From contig CM035227.1 of the NCBI GenBank assembly GCA_020226215.1, positions 19,471,866 through 19,535,865 on the forward strand: 64,000 bases of DNA. The letters run 5' to 3'. This DNA is from Sindora glabra. Its lineage: Eukaryota; Streptophyta; Magnoliopsida; Fabales; Fabaceae. Under the pieces are notes generated by a model, which saw only the letters and a list, made by a program, of their open reading frames with translations, did not search any database and was not told where the DNA came from. Below, piece by piece: positions 25,385 through 38,079 of the stretch (position 1 is its first letter; each line of letters opens with the position of its first letter). The translations under genes and the position numbers were made by a program.

Positions 25385-25525
25385 TTATATTTTTTAATTT
25401 CTGCTGGTAATTTCATTAGTTATAACATAATTACAATTATGATTGCAATTAAAAACTATGACACGGAGTGTAAGGGGCCATTAATTGAATGAGCTTATTA
25501 TTTCATGCATAAGCTGCAAATAATC

Positions 25526-25819
25526 TTAAATAAGCCAAGGACAAATGTTGGAGACAAAGTAGGACCTTCTTTTTTTATTGTACAACTGACAAGGCTGAAA
25601 ATAATCAAGAATGAATTTTCCAGGTTCTTGCTCCCCCACTGAGCACTCCGTCACCATCGCGGTCATCAGATTTTGCTGCTGAAGAAGCTTTGAAACCAGG
25701 GAAATAATCTCCCTATTTTTGAAAACTTGCTTAATCTCTTCCTTATCCAAACAACCATCTCCATTAGTATCTCTGATCTCAGTGAGTCCCGCTACAACAA
25801 AATTGTAAATAGATTTCAA
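25526..25819 (-). pseudogene. EF-hand copy c, two compensating frameshifts
   Basis: The frame opens with FVVAGLTEIRDTNGDG and a canonical first loop DTNGDGCLDKEE, then KQVFKN. The frame then shifts by one base at the A/T run near 25715 and the EF-like text continues in another frame (FPGFKASSAAKS, then loop DRDGDGVLSG). It shifts back at a C-run near 25641-25645 and ends in the first frame with PGKFILDYFQP. The long listed frame therefore contains a nonsense middle. The second loop, read in its own frame, again has Gln at position 12 and Glu at 13. The N-terminal ~25 residues seen in copy b are not recognisable upstream; TTTTGTTGTAG just before the conserved part could be an old 3' splice site or simply divergence. 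Confidence 0.8.
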
Positions 25820-25849
25820 TTAAATTTAACATAAATATTTATTTAGACA

Positions 25850-28510
25850 TAGTAATATTTTTAAAATTTTTCAAAAATTTAAAGATGTTAGTTTTGTATT
25901 AAACTCACTTCAAAATGTATAACATTTAATAATTGTTGGGAAAATGAGAAAACCTACAATGTTGGTTATATTTATAATTAATGTTTATGATATTGTAAAA
26001 GTTCAATAAGATGTTAGTTTTAAACTTAAGTAATATCTAAAATTAAAACCTCAGTTTTGTACATAATCATCATCCAAAAGCATTTTAAGTGTGTTAATAG
26101 AAAATGTAAAAGGTTTACACATTAATTTTGGATTTAATTAGCATCTAAGATATGGCAACCACTACCTCATAAAAGAGCAACACATAGGTTGTTGGTTTTG
26201 TGTTAATAACCAACATATTTTGTTTTTCATTCTGCTTATAATTTTCGCTCCCACCCTTCATATTACGATAATTTTGTTACAAATCTTGTTGAAGCATCCC
26301 ATTTATTCTTTGATGTCATTTTTAGGAAATGCATGGGATGCTTCAAAAAGCTTTGTAGCATTTTTAAGTCTTTATTGATTGTCTATAAATTTCCACCTAA
26401 ACTCTAAGTGCTTACTAAAAACCTATAAATTTTCCTCTCACTCTCCATTATTCTAGTTATACATGTAGAAATATGGTGAATCTTGTGGAGCACTTCCACT
26501 CATTCTTTACAATATTACAAAATAACTATAACTACTTCCACATTATTTACATCATTTGTAAATTTGCATAAAACAATTCATGAGTTATCTTGATATTGTA
26601 GAGATTACTGGATTCCAATTGAAGGAAATAAAACTTTCTTCAATATATAAGAATTTGCAATAAGGATGAGGATTTTGACACATTTGGGTGTGTAAAGATG
26701 CATAACGATTTTGCTATAAATGTGTATTAATGATTTAGTATAGTTTTTGTTTTATAGAATTCATATAATGTAATGATTTGAAAAGAAATATGATCTCAAA
26801 ATAAATTTGCAAAATTAATTGTCTTATTTCTTATTTGTTTGGAATTCATATATACAACAATTAAATTTACACTAAATTTGTATATTCAACATTGGGATTA
26901 CTAAATGTACCATATAGAAGACATCAAAATACAAATAACTTTTTGTATAAAATATGTACTCTCTTTATTTCACTATTTGATTGCAAATAATGTAATTGAT
27001 ATAAAAAGACTTCCCAATGATAAGATGTTGATTTTACGCAAATAGCCAACATTTAAATAAATTAAAACATTGGCTATTTACAAAAATGATGTTTAATTTT
27101 ATATCAAACTTCAACACATATTTTGAACTTAGCTAAAATATAAAATTATTGCATTTACGAGGTTATAAGAAATTGTGAAAACTTAAAATATCAATTTTAT
27201 ATATAACCATTATTCAAAGACATTTCAAGCATCTCGCTAGGAAAAGTACAAAGTTTACATGATAGTTTTGGACTTAACTAATGTTTAAAGATATGCAACC
27301 ACCACCTTACTTACAAATGGGTAATATGTAGGACATTGGTTTAGTTTTAATAATAAACATATATTATTTTTTATAATAACTATAAATTTCAATCTCACTA
27401 TCCATTTGAAACATCTCAGTTATGCCTTAACATTTATTATCTAACTCTACAATTTAGATTGAATATCAAGACAATTCCCTTTTAATTTATTCAATGCCTT
27501 GAAAGATGATAGAGAATTTAATTGAAAGACTTACCTAGTTTGATATGTTCTACTTTCATATATTAGTAAGTCCTTTGACAAAAATTACAATATTTTACAT
27601 GTGAAACCTACCAATATATGAAAATAGAGATATCAGAAGAGGTAAATGCTTCGACAATATTTTTTATCATTTCTAAATGTGCATGATGAAAATGGAATGT
27701 GAGCTATCTTGATACTTTACCTAAACTTTAGCATTAATAATAGAAACAACTGCATTGCTTAAACCTTCTACAAAAAGACTTGTTCTTTTGAACCAGATAT
27801 TATTCAGCACAAGGGAATTAGTAGTAAGGATTAGCAAAATTTGTAAAGACTAATATGAGGGGATTGAAAACATTTCTTACATGTTTATTGTAATGTTAGT
27901 GTATAGGTTGTTTATTGTAAATGACAAGTCAATTATTTGTTATAATTTATAGTATGTTTAGTGTATATGTCAATATAACGATATGAAAATAAATAAAATT
28001 ATAGAATATATTTTCATAATTAGTGGCCTCCTTTCTCATATGTTTATAAATTTATATTCAATTTAGTGTTGTTTGTATATGAAAAATATCCATAAAGAAA
28101 TGACATTGGATTGTAAAAAATAACAAATGTCATAATTCATATAGAATTTATAATGCTTTAGATTTTAGATAGCATAATTTGATTAAAAAAATTTTATTAG
28201 TTTATAAAAAAATTATGTTTGGGTTCTTACAAAATTTATACTTAATTTGTAAAATTTTTACTTCAAAGTGTATAAAAAAAGTAATATATCTAAGTAAAAG
28301 ATGTTGAGATTTTTAAATGATGTTTAAAAAGTATAATAATGTCAGTTTTTATTAAGTAATTGATGTTGAATATTATTTTGTAATATGATGATATTTTATG
28401 ATAAAATTGATGTTTAAGATCTAATGTGGTTTGTTTGCACTTAATTTACACGTCAATATTTTCTAATAACTGACATGGGAATTAAAATGATGTCATTCTA
28501 TACTACCGTT
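25850..28510. repeat. Repeat-rich block, possible CACTA subterminal region
   Basis: It contains several variants of a TGTTGGTTTTGTGTTAATAACCAACAT-like fold-back motif, split by spacers. A longer repeat pairs ~25990-26240 with ~27140-27370 (shared words GCAACCAC, CCTCA/CTTAC, ACATTGGTTT, AATAACAAC). Such motifs are common near the ends of plant CACTA elements, and a TNP2-like transposase relic follows on the plus strand. A CACTA terminus was not found, so the assignment is inference. Confidence 0.4.
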
Positions 28511-29149
28511 TTGATAAACAAAAAATACAAAAGGATTAGCAAGAGAACAAAAAGGAAGACTACAAAGCTGTAGCATTTGTATAATCAAAACTCCTCTAAT
28601 ATGAAACTTTTTAAAGCTTAAGAAGATCTCTAAGAAAAAAAAAGCATAAATTTTTCTTTTGTTATTCTATACAAATGAGGCATACTCACTAAATATCTTA
28701 ATATATTCCTATAAGATGTGTCTTACTCTTTTCATTCTAGCTATGTGGTGTTGTTTATTCAAGTCCTATGTTTGCATGTGTAAAATATCGTCCTAGGATG
28801 ATTAGGATTAATGTTAGAATATATCACTAAAATATTTCTTATGCTCAGTTAGCTCATTAGTATAATGATAACCTTAAGCACCAAATAAATTACACACATA
28901 AGTCTGCATATAAATGTATAAATCTGTTTTAGTTTTGGGTATGTATTTAGAAAATATTCAACTATGGATGATGAAAATTGTAGTTTTTATTTATATAAAA
29001 TCATGAATGTGTTTAGTTTTTGGATTCGTGTTGAGATATGCACAATTTATGATGATATAAGATTTGCTTCATTTCATTGTGTATATGATTTTTACTAGAT
29101 TAGCTAGCTATAGATTAAAAATATATATGTGCTTATTAGTGTAATGCTG

Positions 29150-32100
29150 AATATGAAAATAGAATTGACGAATTCATTAAATTTTAAGTTGGTCTAGGAA
29201 AGGAATTTCATGATAACATCATAAGATTCCCCTATATTAAATGTTATTATGTCAAGAGAGTAATGGTAAAGCGACTGCAAGACCATTTATTTTTCTATAA
29301 CTTTGACATTGTGTATATGCTATGGAATGGCATGGTAAAAGTGAATTATGTAGCATGCCTACTAATTATAAAAATAAAGGTTTTGATGGTCATTTAGAGG
29401 ATAAGGGACTGTTATAATAGGTAATTTTAATGAACATTTATATGTCCCAAATAGTTTGCAAGTAAGGTAGAAAAGCCATTATATCCGAGTTGTATTAAGT
29501 TCATGCATTTAGCTATTGTCTCAAGACTTTACATCTTGAAAGCAAGAAATGGATGGAATGATAAGAGCTTTAAGGCATTACTATAATTGTTATAAGACAT
29601 GTTTCTCAAAGATAATATAGTACTAGTTTGTTCTTATGATGCAAAAAAATCATGTGCTCGATGAACATGGAGTATAAAAAGATTTATGCATATCCCAATG
29701 ATTGCATATTGTATTAAAAGAAATACATAACATTACATGAATATCCAAAATGTAGGAAATCACAATGCAAATGGAAAAAACATGATAACAACATTAAAAA
29801 AGGGCTTTAATAAAGTTATTATGATACATGTGTATAATACTAAAGTGCAAATGCATGTTTATAAATATAAAAGATGCTAAAAACTTAGCATAGCACGTGA
29901 AGCAAATGATTTTTTATGGAAAGTTTCATCGTTTTGTGAATTCTCTTAAATGGAGAATAATTAACTTATAATATCCCAAATTTGATAAAGAAGTTAAAAA
30001 GATCAATCTTGTACTATGTACAGGTGGAATAAGCCCTCGTGGTAATATAAGCAACAAATATAACACATAGCCTATCATACTAATGATTTACAATCACCTT
30101 TCTTCATTATGCATGAAAGCAAGCATATAATGTTAACATTGTTGATTTCGAGACCCAAGTAATTAGGAAATGACATAAATGTCTACTTATCACCACTTAT
30201 TAATGACTTGAGTTTTATGTAGGATGAAAGTGTGCTAATGTTCAATTCATATCATCAATAATCTTTCAGGTTACATTACATGCTCTTTGACATAATCAAT
30301 AACTTCCTAATTTGTGAAAATTTGTCAAGATATAGTGTTCAAAGCTATAGAGCATGCCCTATTTGTGAAAAAGACACCTACTTATCAACTTAAACATGGA
30401 AATGAAATTGTGCATCTCAATCATAGTAGATTTTTGCCCCACTCTCACAACTATCATATACTAAAAAAAAAAGTTTTCAAAGATTCATAGGAGAAAATGC
30501 TAACTCCAATGCCCTTAATTGGAAGGAAGTTTTTGAAATAGTAAAAAATATTAATCTCACTTTTTTACAAATTCAATGCCCTTGTAAGTGGTAACACTTC
30601 ATGAAAAAGGATGTCTATATTTTTTAATATTCCACACTAGAAAGACTTATTTATTGGACATAACATTCATGCATATAGAGATAAATATATGTGATAGTTT
30701 AGTTAGAATGTTCTTTATCATGCTGGGCAATACAAAGGATAGAGTTAAGACTATACTAGATTTACTTAAGATGGTCATACAAGAGTAACTAGCACTAGAG
30801 AAAAAAGATTAATGTACTTATTTGCTTTTAGCTTATCATTGTTGGTGTGTGTCCTAAGAGTCAATCATAGTGATGATTATAATAAATGCACAATGTATTG
30901 TATTTTATTTTAGGCAATTCGAATTATTATATTGTTTCATATTTTTTATTACTCTGCACAATTATAACTTAAAATATAATAATTGTCCTTGGAATGACTT
31001 TGCTATTCATTATAACTTAAATATAATAATTGTCCTTGGAATAGCTTTGTTATTCCTAAAATGCCCTTAGTTAAGTATTATTGTGAAAAGGATAGTAATA
31101 ATACATCGAGACTAGCATATATAGTAATTAATGATTATGAATCATGGATATGCGATATCAAGTCAATACGTGAGTACATTGTTAGTAAACAATATATTGG
31201 ACTGACCCACTGTGAGAATATTGCATCAATAGACGTGTCATTAGTTATTCTCATATGACCATAAATGCACATAGCTCTTTAACTTGAAATCACTATAGTT
31301 TCCTACATAAGGAGTTACTCACCTTGATGTTGTTCTATGTCACCTTTAATCGAGATGACGAGTAGGGCATTGATTGGGTGTGTCACGAATCATGCAAAGG
31401 GAAGTGAGTGATGTAGATGAGATTTTGTTACTCTTGTATAAAAGAGAGACATCCTTGGGCCTCTTGATTAAGTGAGACCTAGAAATGTATAGTCATGCTT
31501 AATTGGATCAATATGTGATATTGATAATTTATTTTAAGTCTACTCAGTATTAAAAAATATAAATTAAACATTGACGAGGATGACACACTCCATGCCTCCA
31601 GTTCGATTTGGATATTGTTACAAAAGGGATTATGATACAAAGCGTTAATCACATGTTAGGTGGATGTCGAATCACAGACATTCTTACTACTTAAGTGGCA
31701 GTGATGTATTGTTAAATACTGCTCATTGTCGATGGCCCAATGATGAGTCATTGTTAACGTAGTAAGAACCTCCAGGGTCACACAAAAAGAGTAGGAATGA
31801 GATAATAATTAATTGGACTTTAATTGAATTAAAATCTAATTAATTGGACTTATTTTCATGCATAAATATATTATTAAAGATAACAATATATTTTTACATA
31901 ATATATATTATATATTATGTGATATTATTTGATATTAAAGTAATATCAGATAATTATGTTATTAGATATTAGATAATTATATTATGAGATAATATTATTT
32001 CCTAATATATAAGATAACTATATGTCAATTTTAATATTAGATAATTATATTATGTGATAATGTTATTATCTAATATTAGATAATTAGTAGATAAATCTTA

Positions 32101-33350
32101 TCTCTCCTCACTCTCTCTATGATAAGGATAAGATGATAGTTGTTAAGTGTGATTAGCATTTTTTGAAGCATTATCCTAGTAGGACTAGGATTGTGATATG
32201 CCTTAGTTCTATAAAAGGACTTGAAGGTAGCACTTTATTTTAACGCACATTATCCTCAATAAAACTCTAAATCACTCAAAAAATGTCTAATCATAATCCT
32301 AGTAGAAGAGACAAATCCTAGCAGCTATGTGGAGGGGAGAAGTCATTGTTCACTCCATGTGGATACCATAGAGATGCTATACCTTCCGACTAACATTTGA
32401 TTCATCTCAGTCTATCAAGGATTTGTTCAGAAAGAACACAAGCACAAATAAGATAAAACTCTAATACTGATTTATGCCCTTTTGCATAGATCTTAGGTAA
32501 GATTTGGATCAAAATTTTAAAATTTTGTAGTGTATCTTGATTCGAAACCTAACAATCATACCTTACTTAAGAAGGATAAAACAAGTTTCTCTGAGTTCCT
32601 ATAGTGTAAAAGTGCCCAAGGGCTATTCTTCAATATCGAAAAAACTTTATTTCTATGAAAGATCTAAAATTAGTTGATTTGAAATCTCACAATTATGATA
32701 CTTTAATGCAATAACAAACTATCATAAGACTTTATTCTTTCTTCAATACAATTTGTGCTAAGGTTATTGACCTAAAGAATTTAGATAAATTATAAGGATT
32801 GTTATTGTCACATTATGTTAACTTAAGATGTATTTTCCACCTTTATTCTTTAACATCATGGTGCACTTGGTTATGCATTTGGTGAAAGAGATAAACTTTG
32901 TAAACCTATTTACTTGAGATGAATGTACTCATTTGAGCAATATACGAAGAACCTAAAAATGTATGTATGTAACCTTAATAGGCTCAAATGATGTATTAAT
33001 GTGGTTATAGAGTTTTGCAATGAATACTTATCAAATATAGATACTACTAGGCTTTTCAAACCTTACTATGAGAGAAAAATTGCAACTAATAATACATTTG
33101 GGGCTCGAGTAGAGAGCATAAATAGTAAAATATGGGCATAAGTGCACCTTTACATCCTATAAAATAGTAAAAAGCTTGAGCTTTATATAGATGAACATAT
33201 GACTCTTATAAAAAAGCTTAACCATGGCAAGAATGGGCAGTAGGTACGAGTTGAACATAACCACTCATTCATCACACAATTCTATAATTAGGTGGGAAAC
33301 ATGATGAGATAAACATCAAATGTTGTTTTCAAGATGTCATAACCTATTCT
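29150..33350 (+). pseudogene. CACTA (TNP2-type) transposase relic, interrupted by a solo LTR
   Basis: Motifs of plant TNP2 transposases are spread over all plus frames. An N-terminal transposase-associated domain is at ~29170-29350 (RFPYIKCYYVKR, DIVYMLWNGM). WNDKSFKALL follows at ~29555. A degenerate YDAKK ... KKIHACPND-like stretch is at 29630-29720, and INNFLICENLSRYS ... CPICEKDT then HLNHSRFLPHSHNY at ~30290-30460. MHIEINICDSLVR and LGNTKDRVKTILDL are at 30670-30770. After the LTR insertion, LLKKDKTSFSEFL, LKSHNYDTLMQ and VIDLKNLDKL lead into a DUF4218-like part to ~33080 and EHNHSFITQF near 33265. Frameshifts and stops are dense, so it cannot make transposase. TIRs of this element were not identified. 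Confidence 0.75.
30840..32554 (+). mobile_element. Solo LTR (1715 bp) with ATCAT target duplication
   Basis: It starts TGTTGGTGTG and ends CCTAACA. ATCAT flanks it directly at 30835-30839 and 32555-32559. A promoter-like CTATAAAAGGA lies at ~32209-32219 and an AATAAA near 32260, giving plus orientation. There is no coding sequence, primer site or partner LTR, so it is a solo LTR left by LTR-LTR recombination. It contains a ~50-bp tandem repeat (30963-31010 and 31012-31058, TAATAATTGTCCTTGGAAT). It also has reiterated ATTAGATAATTATATTAT blocks at 31950-32090. Removing it rejoins TNP2-like sequence on both sides. Confidence 0.88.
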
Positions 33351-33436
33351 AAGGTGCATAACTAGTTTAGGAGGTTACTATAGACAACCACCTAATTGCT
33401 TAACCTATATGTGAATAATGCAATGTACTATATGTA

Positions 33437-33523
33437 GTGCTAATACACTTTTAAGGAAGTATGATTTCTGAAATCAAACAGTGCTACTTCACTTTAAGGA
33501 AGTATGATTTTTAAAATCAAACA
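33437..33523. repeat. Tandem duplication of a 43-44 bp unit
   Basis: 33437-33480 and 33481-33523 both read GTGCTA...CACTTT...AAGGAAGTATGATTT...AAATCAAACA. It lies just beyond the transposase relic. Confidence 0.85.
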
Positions 33524-33684
33524 TAGATTGATGTTAATCTATCATACTTTATATATATGTGCAAGTGTCTACTATAACTATCCCAAGACTCACCTTAATG
33601 CAAAAATGCTTAAATGGAGACAACAACTAAATAATTAAGGGGAAAGTACATAAATGATAAGTGTGATGAAAATAAACATGTATT

Positions 33685-33888
33685 TTGATAATATATTTTA
33701 ACTACATAAATGATAGTAAAAAACCAGCAGGAAGAGTACTCTCCCTACTCTTCAACCCCAATGTCTTTCGCCATATTCTTTGCCTCTCTTTTGTTGGTTT
33801 AGCTTCTGTGTTTCTGTTCAATGTGCGAAGAAGAAAGAATTTCATAAAGATAAACGAGGAGGAACAAGAGGGTGAGGCTTCTGCGTGA
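33685..33888 (+). other. Unrecognised open frame, 67 codons
   Basis: From about 33720 to 33890 the GC content is clearly above its surroundings. The plus frame reads a hydrophobic segment (HILCLSFVGLASVFLFNV) followed by a basic then acidic tail (RRRKNF ... NEEEQEGEASA) and a TGA. It could be a captured exon or a gene remnant. The opposite strand also has a frame. No family recognised. Confidence 0.2.
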
Positions 33889-34050
33889 TGAGTCTTTGGT
33901 GGAAGTAACAACAAGGATTTCTAAATTTCAAATTAATATTTTTTAAAGTAATTAATAAAATCAAATCTCAACCCTTGGATTATTTTAAGGGCCGGGATGT
34001 AAGGACTTTAACCTCTAAAATGCCCAAGGGGACTTTAGAGGAGCCGGATC

Positions 34051-34198
34051 CCAAATGCGACCCAAGATCAAGGAAAGCCCATATGATGTTATCTTTGCTC
34101 AGCATTCGGTCTCCACCTCTGTCTGCTGCTTTCAGTTTTCTCCTTATTTCTTGTTCCCTTTTAGTCTCTGATCTCACTCCTGTCCTCGGACGTAACAT
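34051..34198 (-). pseudogene. EF-hand copy d, N-terminal half only
   Basis: It starts at an ATG at 34196-34198 (MLRPRTGVRSETKREQEIRR). One EF-hand follows with a damaged loop, DRGGDRMLSKDN: Gly for Asn at position 3, Arg for Gly at 6, Asn at 12. It continues IIWAFLDLGSHL and then leaves the family at about 34051 into unrelated codons. The matching gene at 61882-62019/54052-54207 shows what follows SHL in an undamaged copy, so the second EF-hand is lost here. A TATA box lies ~107-120 bp upstream. Confidence 0.8.
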
Positions 34199-34304
34199 CC
34201 TCACTTTCAGTTTTGGTCACCTTGATTTGAGCTTTTCTTCCTTCTAAGTTCTCACTTTCATCTAACTCTCTCTACAACTTAACGGGTCATTAGCTGAGAG
34301 TTCC

Positions 34305-34318
34305 TTTATATATAAATG
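34305..34318 (-). promoter_or_regulatory. TATA box of EF-hand copy d
   Basis: TTTATATATAAATG, near-palindromic, 107-120 bp upstream of the ATG at 34198. It is identical to the box upstream of the sister copy (62126-62139) and embedded in a conserved leader. Confidence 0.6.
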
Positions 34319-36305
34319 CACCATGGACCACGTACAATTGCTGATTTTATTATTCGTATATTTATTTTATTGGTCTTTTGTATATTAAAAATTAAAATTT
34401 TCAATTTACAATGCATTGAAAACCCTAATTAATTTATTTCTACAGAATGAGAATAAAAAAAGGTATCCTATTTTATAACTGAAGCATATAATGCTCAAAT
34501 TTATCTTTTCTTTTTTTTTTTACAATGAAATTATTTGTCTAGTTTGATTGAGAAGAGTACTTATTCGAAATGGTGATTGCAAAGCATCAATGCAGCTTGC
34601 CTTTATGATTACACGTAGGATGATTTACCTCTTTTTAGAATGAGATTCTTTGTCCAATTTAATTGTGAAGAATGCTTTTTCCAAACAATTATTCCATCGT
34701 ATCAATGCAGCCTGCCTTTATAATTGTACGTAGGATGACTTACCATATTTTAGAATGAGATTCTTTGTATAATTTAATTGTGAAGAGTACTTATTCCGAA
34801 TGGTGTTTAGAAGGCATCGATTCAATAGTAAGAGGGACGCTAATGAGGCATCAAACTCAAATGATTCCCCCATAATTCTCTGCATTATTGCATTCCTTAA
34901 TTTCTTTCGCGCTACGGACGCTGATTAATTCATTAAGGTTTCTTCATACTCTCATTTCTTAATTAATTTATGATTTTGATTCTCATGGTCTAAATTTTAA
35001 AAATAAAATTCAATTTTTATAAATTTAAAATTATAATACTTCTAGTGTTATTCCAATCTCTCAAAAGATTAAACTATAAACTAAAAGTGTAACAATTTTC
35101 AATTTATCCTAGAGAATAAAATTAATATTTGTTAAAATAGCTAGGTTGTTCCATACTAATTTATTTGTCAAGAGAATAAACAATTTTCCATCTACTTAAA
35201 TGAGGGAAACTAATATGCCCATTGCTGTTGACTTTCGAAGCAAAGTAGATTGAGTTTTGAAAGAAAAGAAATATGAGAAAACTGAAATATTTAAAATAAG
35301 AGTACATAGAAGTTTTAATCCTTGTAATTTCACTAAATTTATAACTTCATCTTTACAATTCTAATTTATATTATTAAAATTTGAAATTTTAATAGTTTGT
35401 AATTAATTCTTTTCTTATACAAAATGTTAAATCTAACATTGAAATTCTATGTAACTTTTTATATAAATAATTTTACTTACAAATATTTTATTTTTTCTTG
35501 GTTATCAAATTTATATATTTATATTAAATTTGTCCACTATCAAAATTAAAATATATTTAATTCTCGTAATAAGAATTAAATTGAATTGTTGTAAGCTAAC
35601 TCTACTAATCTCACAGGAGGGAAATTTAGGAAAGTCACAAAAAATAAAAGGGCTAAGCACCATAAAAATAAACATTTATGTTCCCTTTAAATTATGAATA
35701 GATCATCTACAGAGTCATTTGGTTTGCAATGAGAAGTCTTATTTCTTGAAAAATAAAAAAGAAGTGAGTTATTTAATTAGTCATTATCTAATAAATTAAG
35801 AGAAATATAACTTTTCAAGAAGTCTCACTTCCCATAAGGTGTAGAAAGTTGGCTATCTATCTTCTCCTAAGAAAATTCTATTTCTTGTATTCTTTATGAA
35901 TAAGAAGATAAAATTATTTCCATTAAATATAATCAATAATAACTTTACCACTTTATTAACCCCTAATTAATTTTTTGACAGTTCTAATGTATAAGAGATA
36001 CTTTTTGTTCGATATCTTAAAATTTAATAACTATTATACCACTTTTATTACCGATGCATAGTTTTTAAATATAAGAGCATACTATTTAACAAATAGTATA
36101 CACTTATAATGTTGCATTAAGTGCCGATGAAATTCAATAAGAATAGAAATGGAAAGTGAATAGAAAATAAAAAAGTGGAAATAAAAATAAAATAAAATAA
36201 AATAATTATTCTATAATTATATCTAGTATAATTTGAAATGAATCATTTTATTTGTATATTTGATATGTTACAATAATATAAGAAGAGCAATACTATATGC
36301 ACATT

Positions 36306-37820
36306 CAAAATTGAATTTCAAATAAAAATTAAGAGCTTTCATTAAATATAGAATGATGAAGCAAATATGTAAGATTCAATTCAATTAATCTGAAAATTTT
36401 TAAAATCAATTTTGAAATTCATTTTTGGTATTTATAGTAATTTTCAAATAAGAATGGAGAAAGAGTAATTAATGTCAATATTCTCATCACAAAAATAATA
36501 TCAAATCAAATAAATTAATATGATAGAAATAAATGATATGATAAATAATAAAAAATTATCATATATTTTAAATTATATTATAAAATATAATTAACAAAAT
36601 TCTATAGTAAAAGCTTAAGAACATTAATTTAATAATTTTTTATTTTATATAAAATGATAATAAATAATATAAAAGTATTATATTTTGAATTTTATCATTA
36701 AAAATAAATTTTCAAAAATATTTTGATAGCAAAAATATTGAGAAATTAATATTCTTATTGTTTACCAATAAAAATTAATTTTAAAATATATAAAAATTGC
36801 AAAAGATAAGAATATAAAAATGTAACTTTATAAATAATAGAATACTCCATGTCATCAATTCTGTTAAATAAAGATTTTATTATGCAATGTTATCTTAAAA
36901 TTTTTATTTTCTATTATACCTATTATCCGAATGTAAAATCATGTGTATTAGGTGGTGTGAATTACCACATAAATGTGAATAAAAAAAAGGACAAATTTCA
37001 AAGACAGCATCAACAAAATTTTGCACAAAGGAGCAAAGCCTTTGACCCTTCTTGATGTTGTTTTAAAGAGTTTATATTTTATTTGGTCCACAATTGGAAA
37101 ATAAAAAAAAAATAAAGAGCAAAGTAGGGTCTATATACAAGTTTCCAAGACATATAAGGACGACAACGGCATTCAGAGTCATAGCAACTTGGGCACCCAG
37201 AATAAATTCAATGATTTTTGAACTCTTGTTTTTATTTAATTTAAATACATTTTGTCTTTTTATTTATGAATTAATTGATTCCAATCTTCATAATTCAAAA
37301 TTTCAATTTTGGTTACTCTTTCTACTTTCTACAAGATCTTTTTTACTAGAAAAAAATAATTTTGGTTCATTTAATTTAGTATATTCAAACTTGAAATTGA
37401 GTATCTAAGTTATTTTTCTATTAAAAGATTGACTATTGGGAAAAAAATTAACGTGTTAATAAATCAAATTGATATTTTTTAATAATTAAAATTACTCCAC
37501 TATTCCCTATATTTTCATGCAGTTTTGAATTTGTTTCCTATAGTTCATTTCTTTCTAATTAAATACTTAAAGTTGTATAAAATTTAGAATTGAATCCTTA
37601 TTAAGAATAAAATGTTAACTTCGTAAGTATATTGCAGATATGAAAAATGAATAGCTTAGTTGGAGTCGAAAAAAGCTTATCATTATCACACTGAATTTAA
37701 AGCACATTTCATAAAAAAAAGTAAATAATAAAAATAGAAGTTATACCACTTCAAACTCTATTAATACGATGTTGTTAACAGTCACAATCCAACTTTAATC
37801 AAGTCACCATTATGAAGCCA
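36306..37820. other. AT-rich intergenic DNA, no gene recognised
   Basis: Two plus-strand frames (36849-37055 and 37094-37408) lack motifs and have AT-driven composition; treated as chance. Confidence 0.5.
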
Positions 37821-38079
37821 GGACTTAGACTCCAGTTGGTCGGAAGAGCGCAAGGGCGGGCTTTATGAATGTACTTCACAGACTGAAATTGGCCTTCCAA
37901 TGACCGTAAATTTTGTTTTCATCGAACGAAAATGTAATGGGGGCACAATTAGAATATTGGTTAGAGAAATGCCTGTGACAAGAAGAAGTGGGCTTTTTAG
38001 ATTTGCAAGAGGATACTGTGAAACTTCAATTCATTGGGTTCCGCTCAAAACTAAGGATGAGCATATTATGCATTATTGA
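37821..38079 (+). pseudogene. Dirigent protein C-terminal fragment
   Basis: In plus frame from 37821 the text LVGRAQG appears. After a frameshift at 37857 (an extra CGGG repeat) the frame continues from 37858 as GLYECTSQTEIGL, NFVFIERKCNGGTI, LVREMPVTRRSGLFRFARGY, and ends ...KDEHIMHY followed by TGA at 38077-38079. The order LVGRAQG, GLYxxxSQTE, FNG/CNGGT, VREMP, SGLFRFARGY and a terminal HY is diagnostic of the dirigent family, whose members steer phenoxy-radical coupling in lignan and lignin-like synthesis outside the cell. The N-terminal half, with its signal peptide, is absent. The stretch corresponding to the gap between NGGT and VREMP is shorter than usual, and the two Gly after REMPV are Arg. 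It is a dead fragment, unlike anything else in the window, so it arrived by duplication or capture. Confidence 0.82.

Larger units (their letters stand above)
34051..36305. repeat. Segmental duplication, copy 1 (EF-hand 5' half plus upstream 2.1 kb)
   Basis: Colinear with 61882-64000 over EF-hand exon, promoter and upstream DNA. Shared landmarks include GCACCATGGACCA, ATTAATTCATTAAGGTTTCTT, GTCATTTG and AATATAAGAAGAGCAAT. A shorter third copy covers only part of it at 46226-46570. Divergence is moderate with small indels. Confidence 0.9.

Noticed and set aside
33433..33439. TGTAGTG as the right end of the TNP2-bearing CACTA element
   Set aside because: No matching CACTA start or subterminal motif on the other side; too short to support.
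36849..37408. Two plus-strand frames of 68 and 104 codons
   Set aside because: AT-driven composition, no motif, no promoter-like context.
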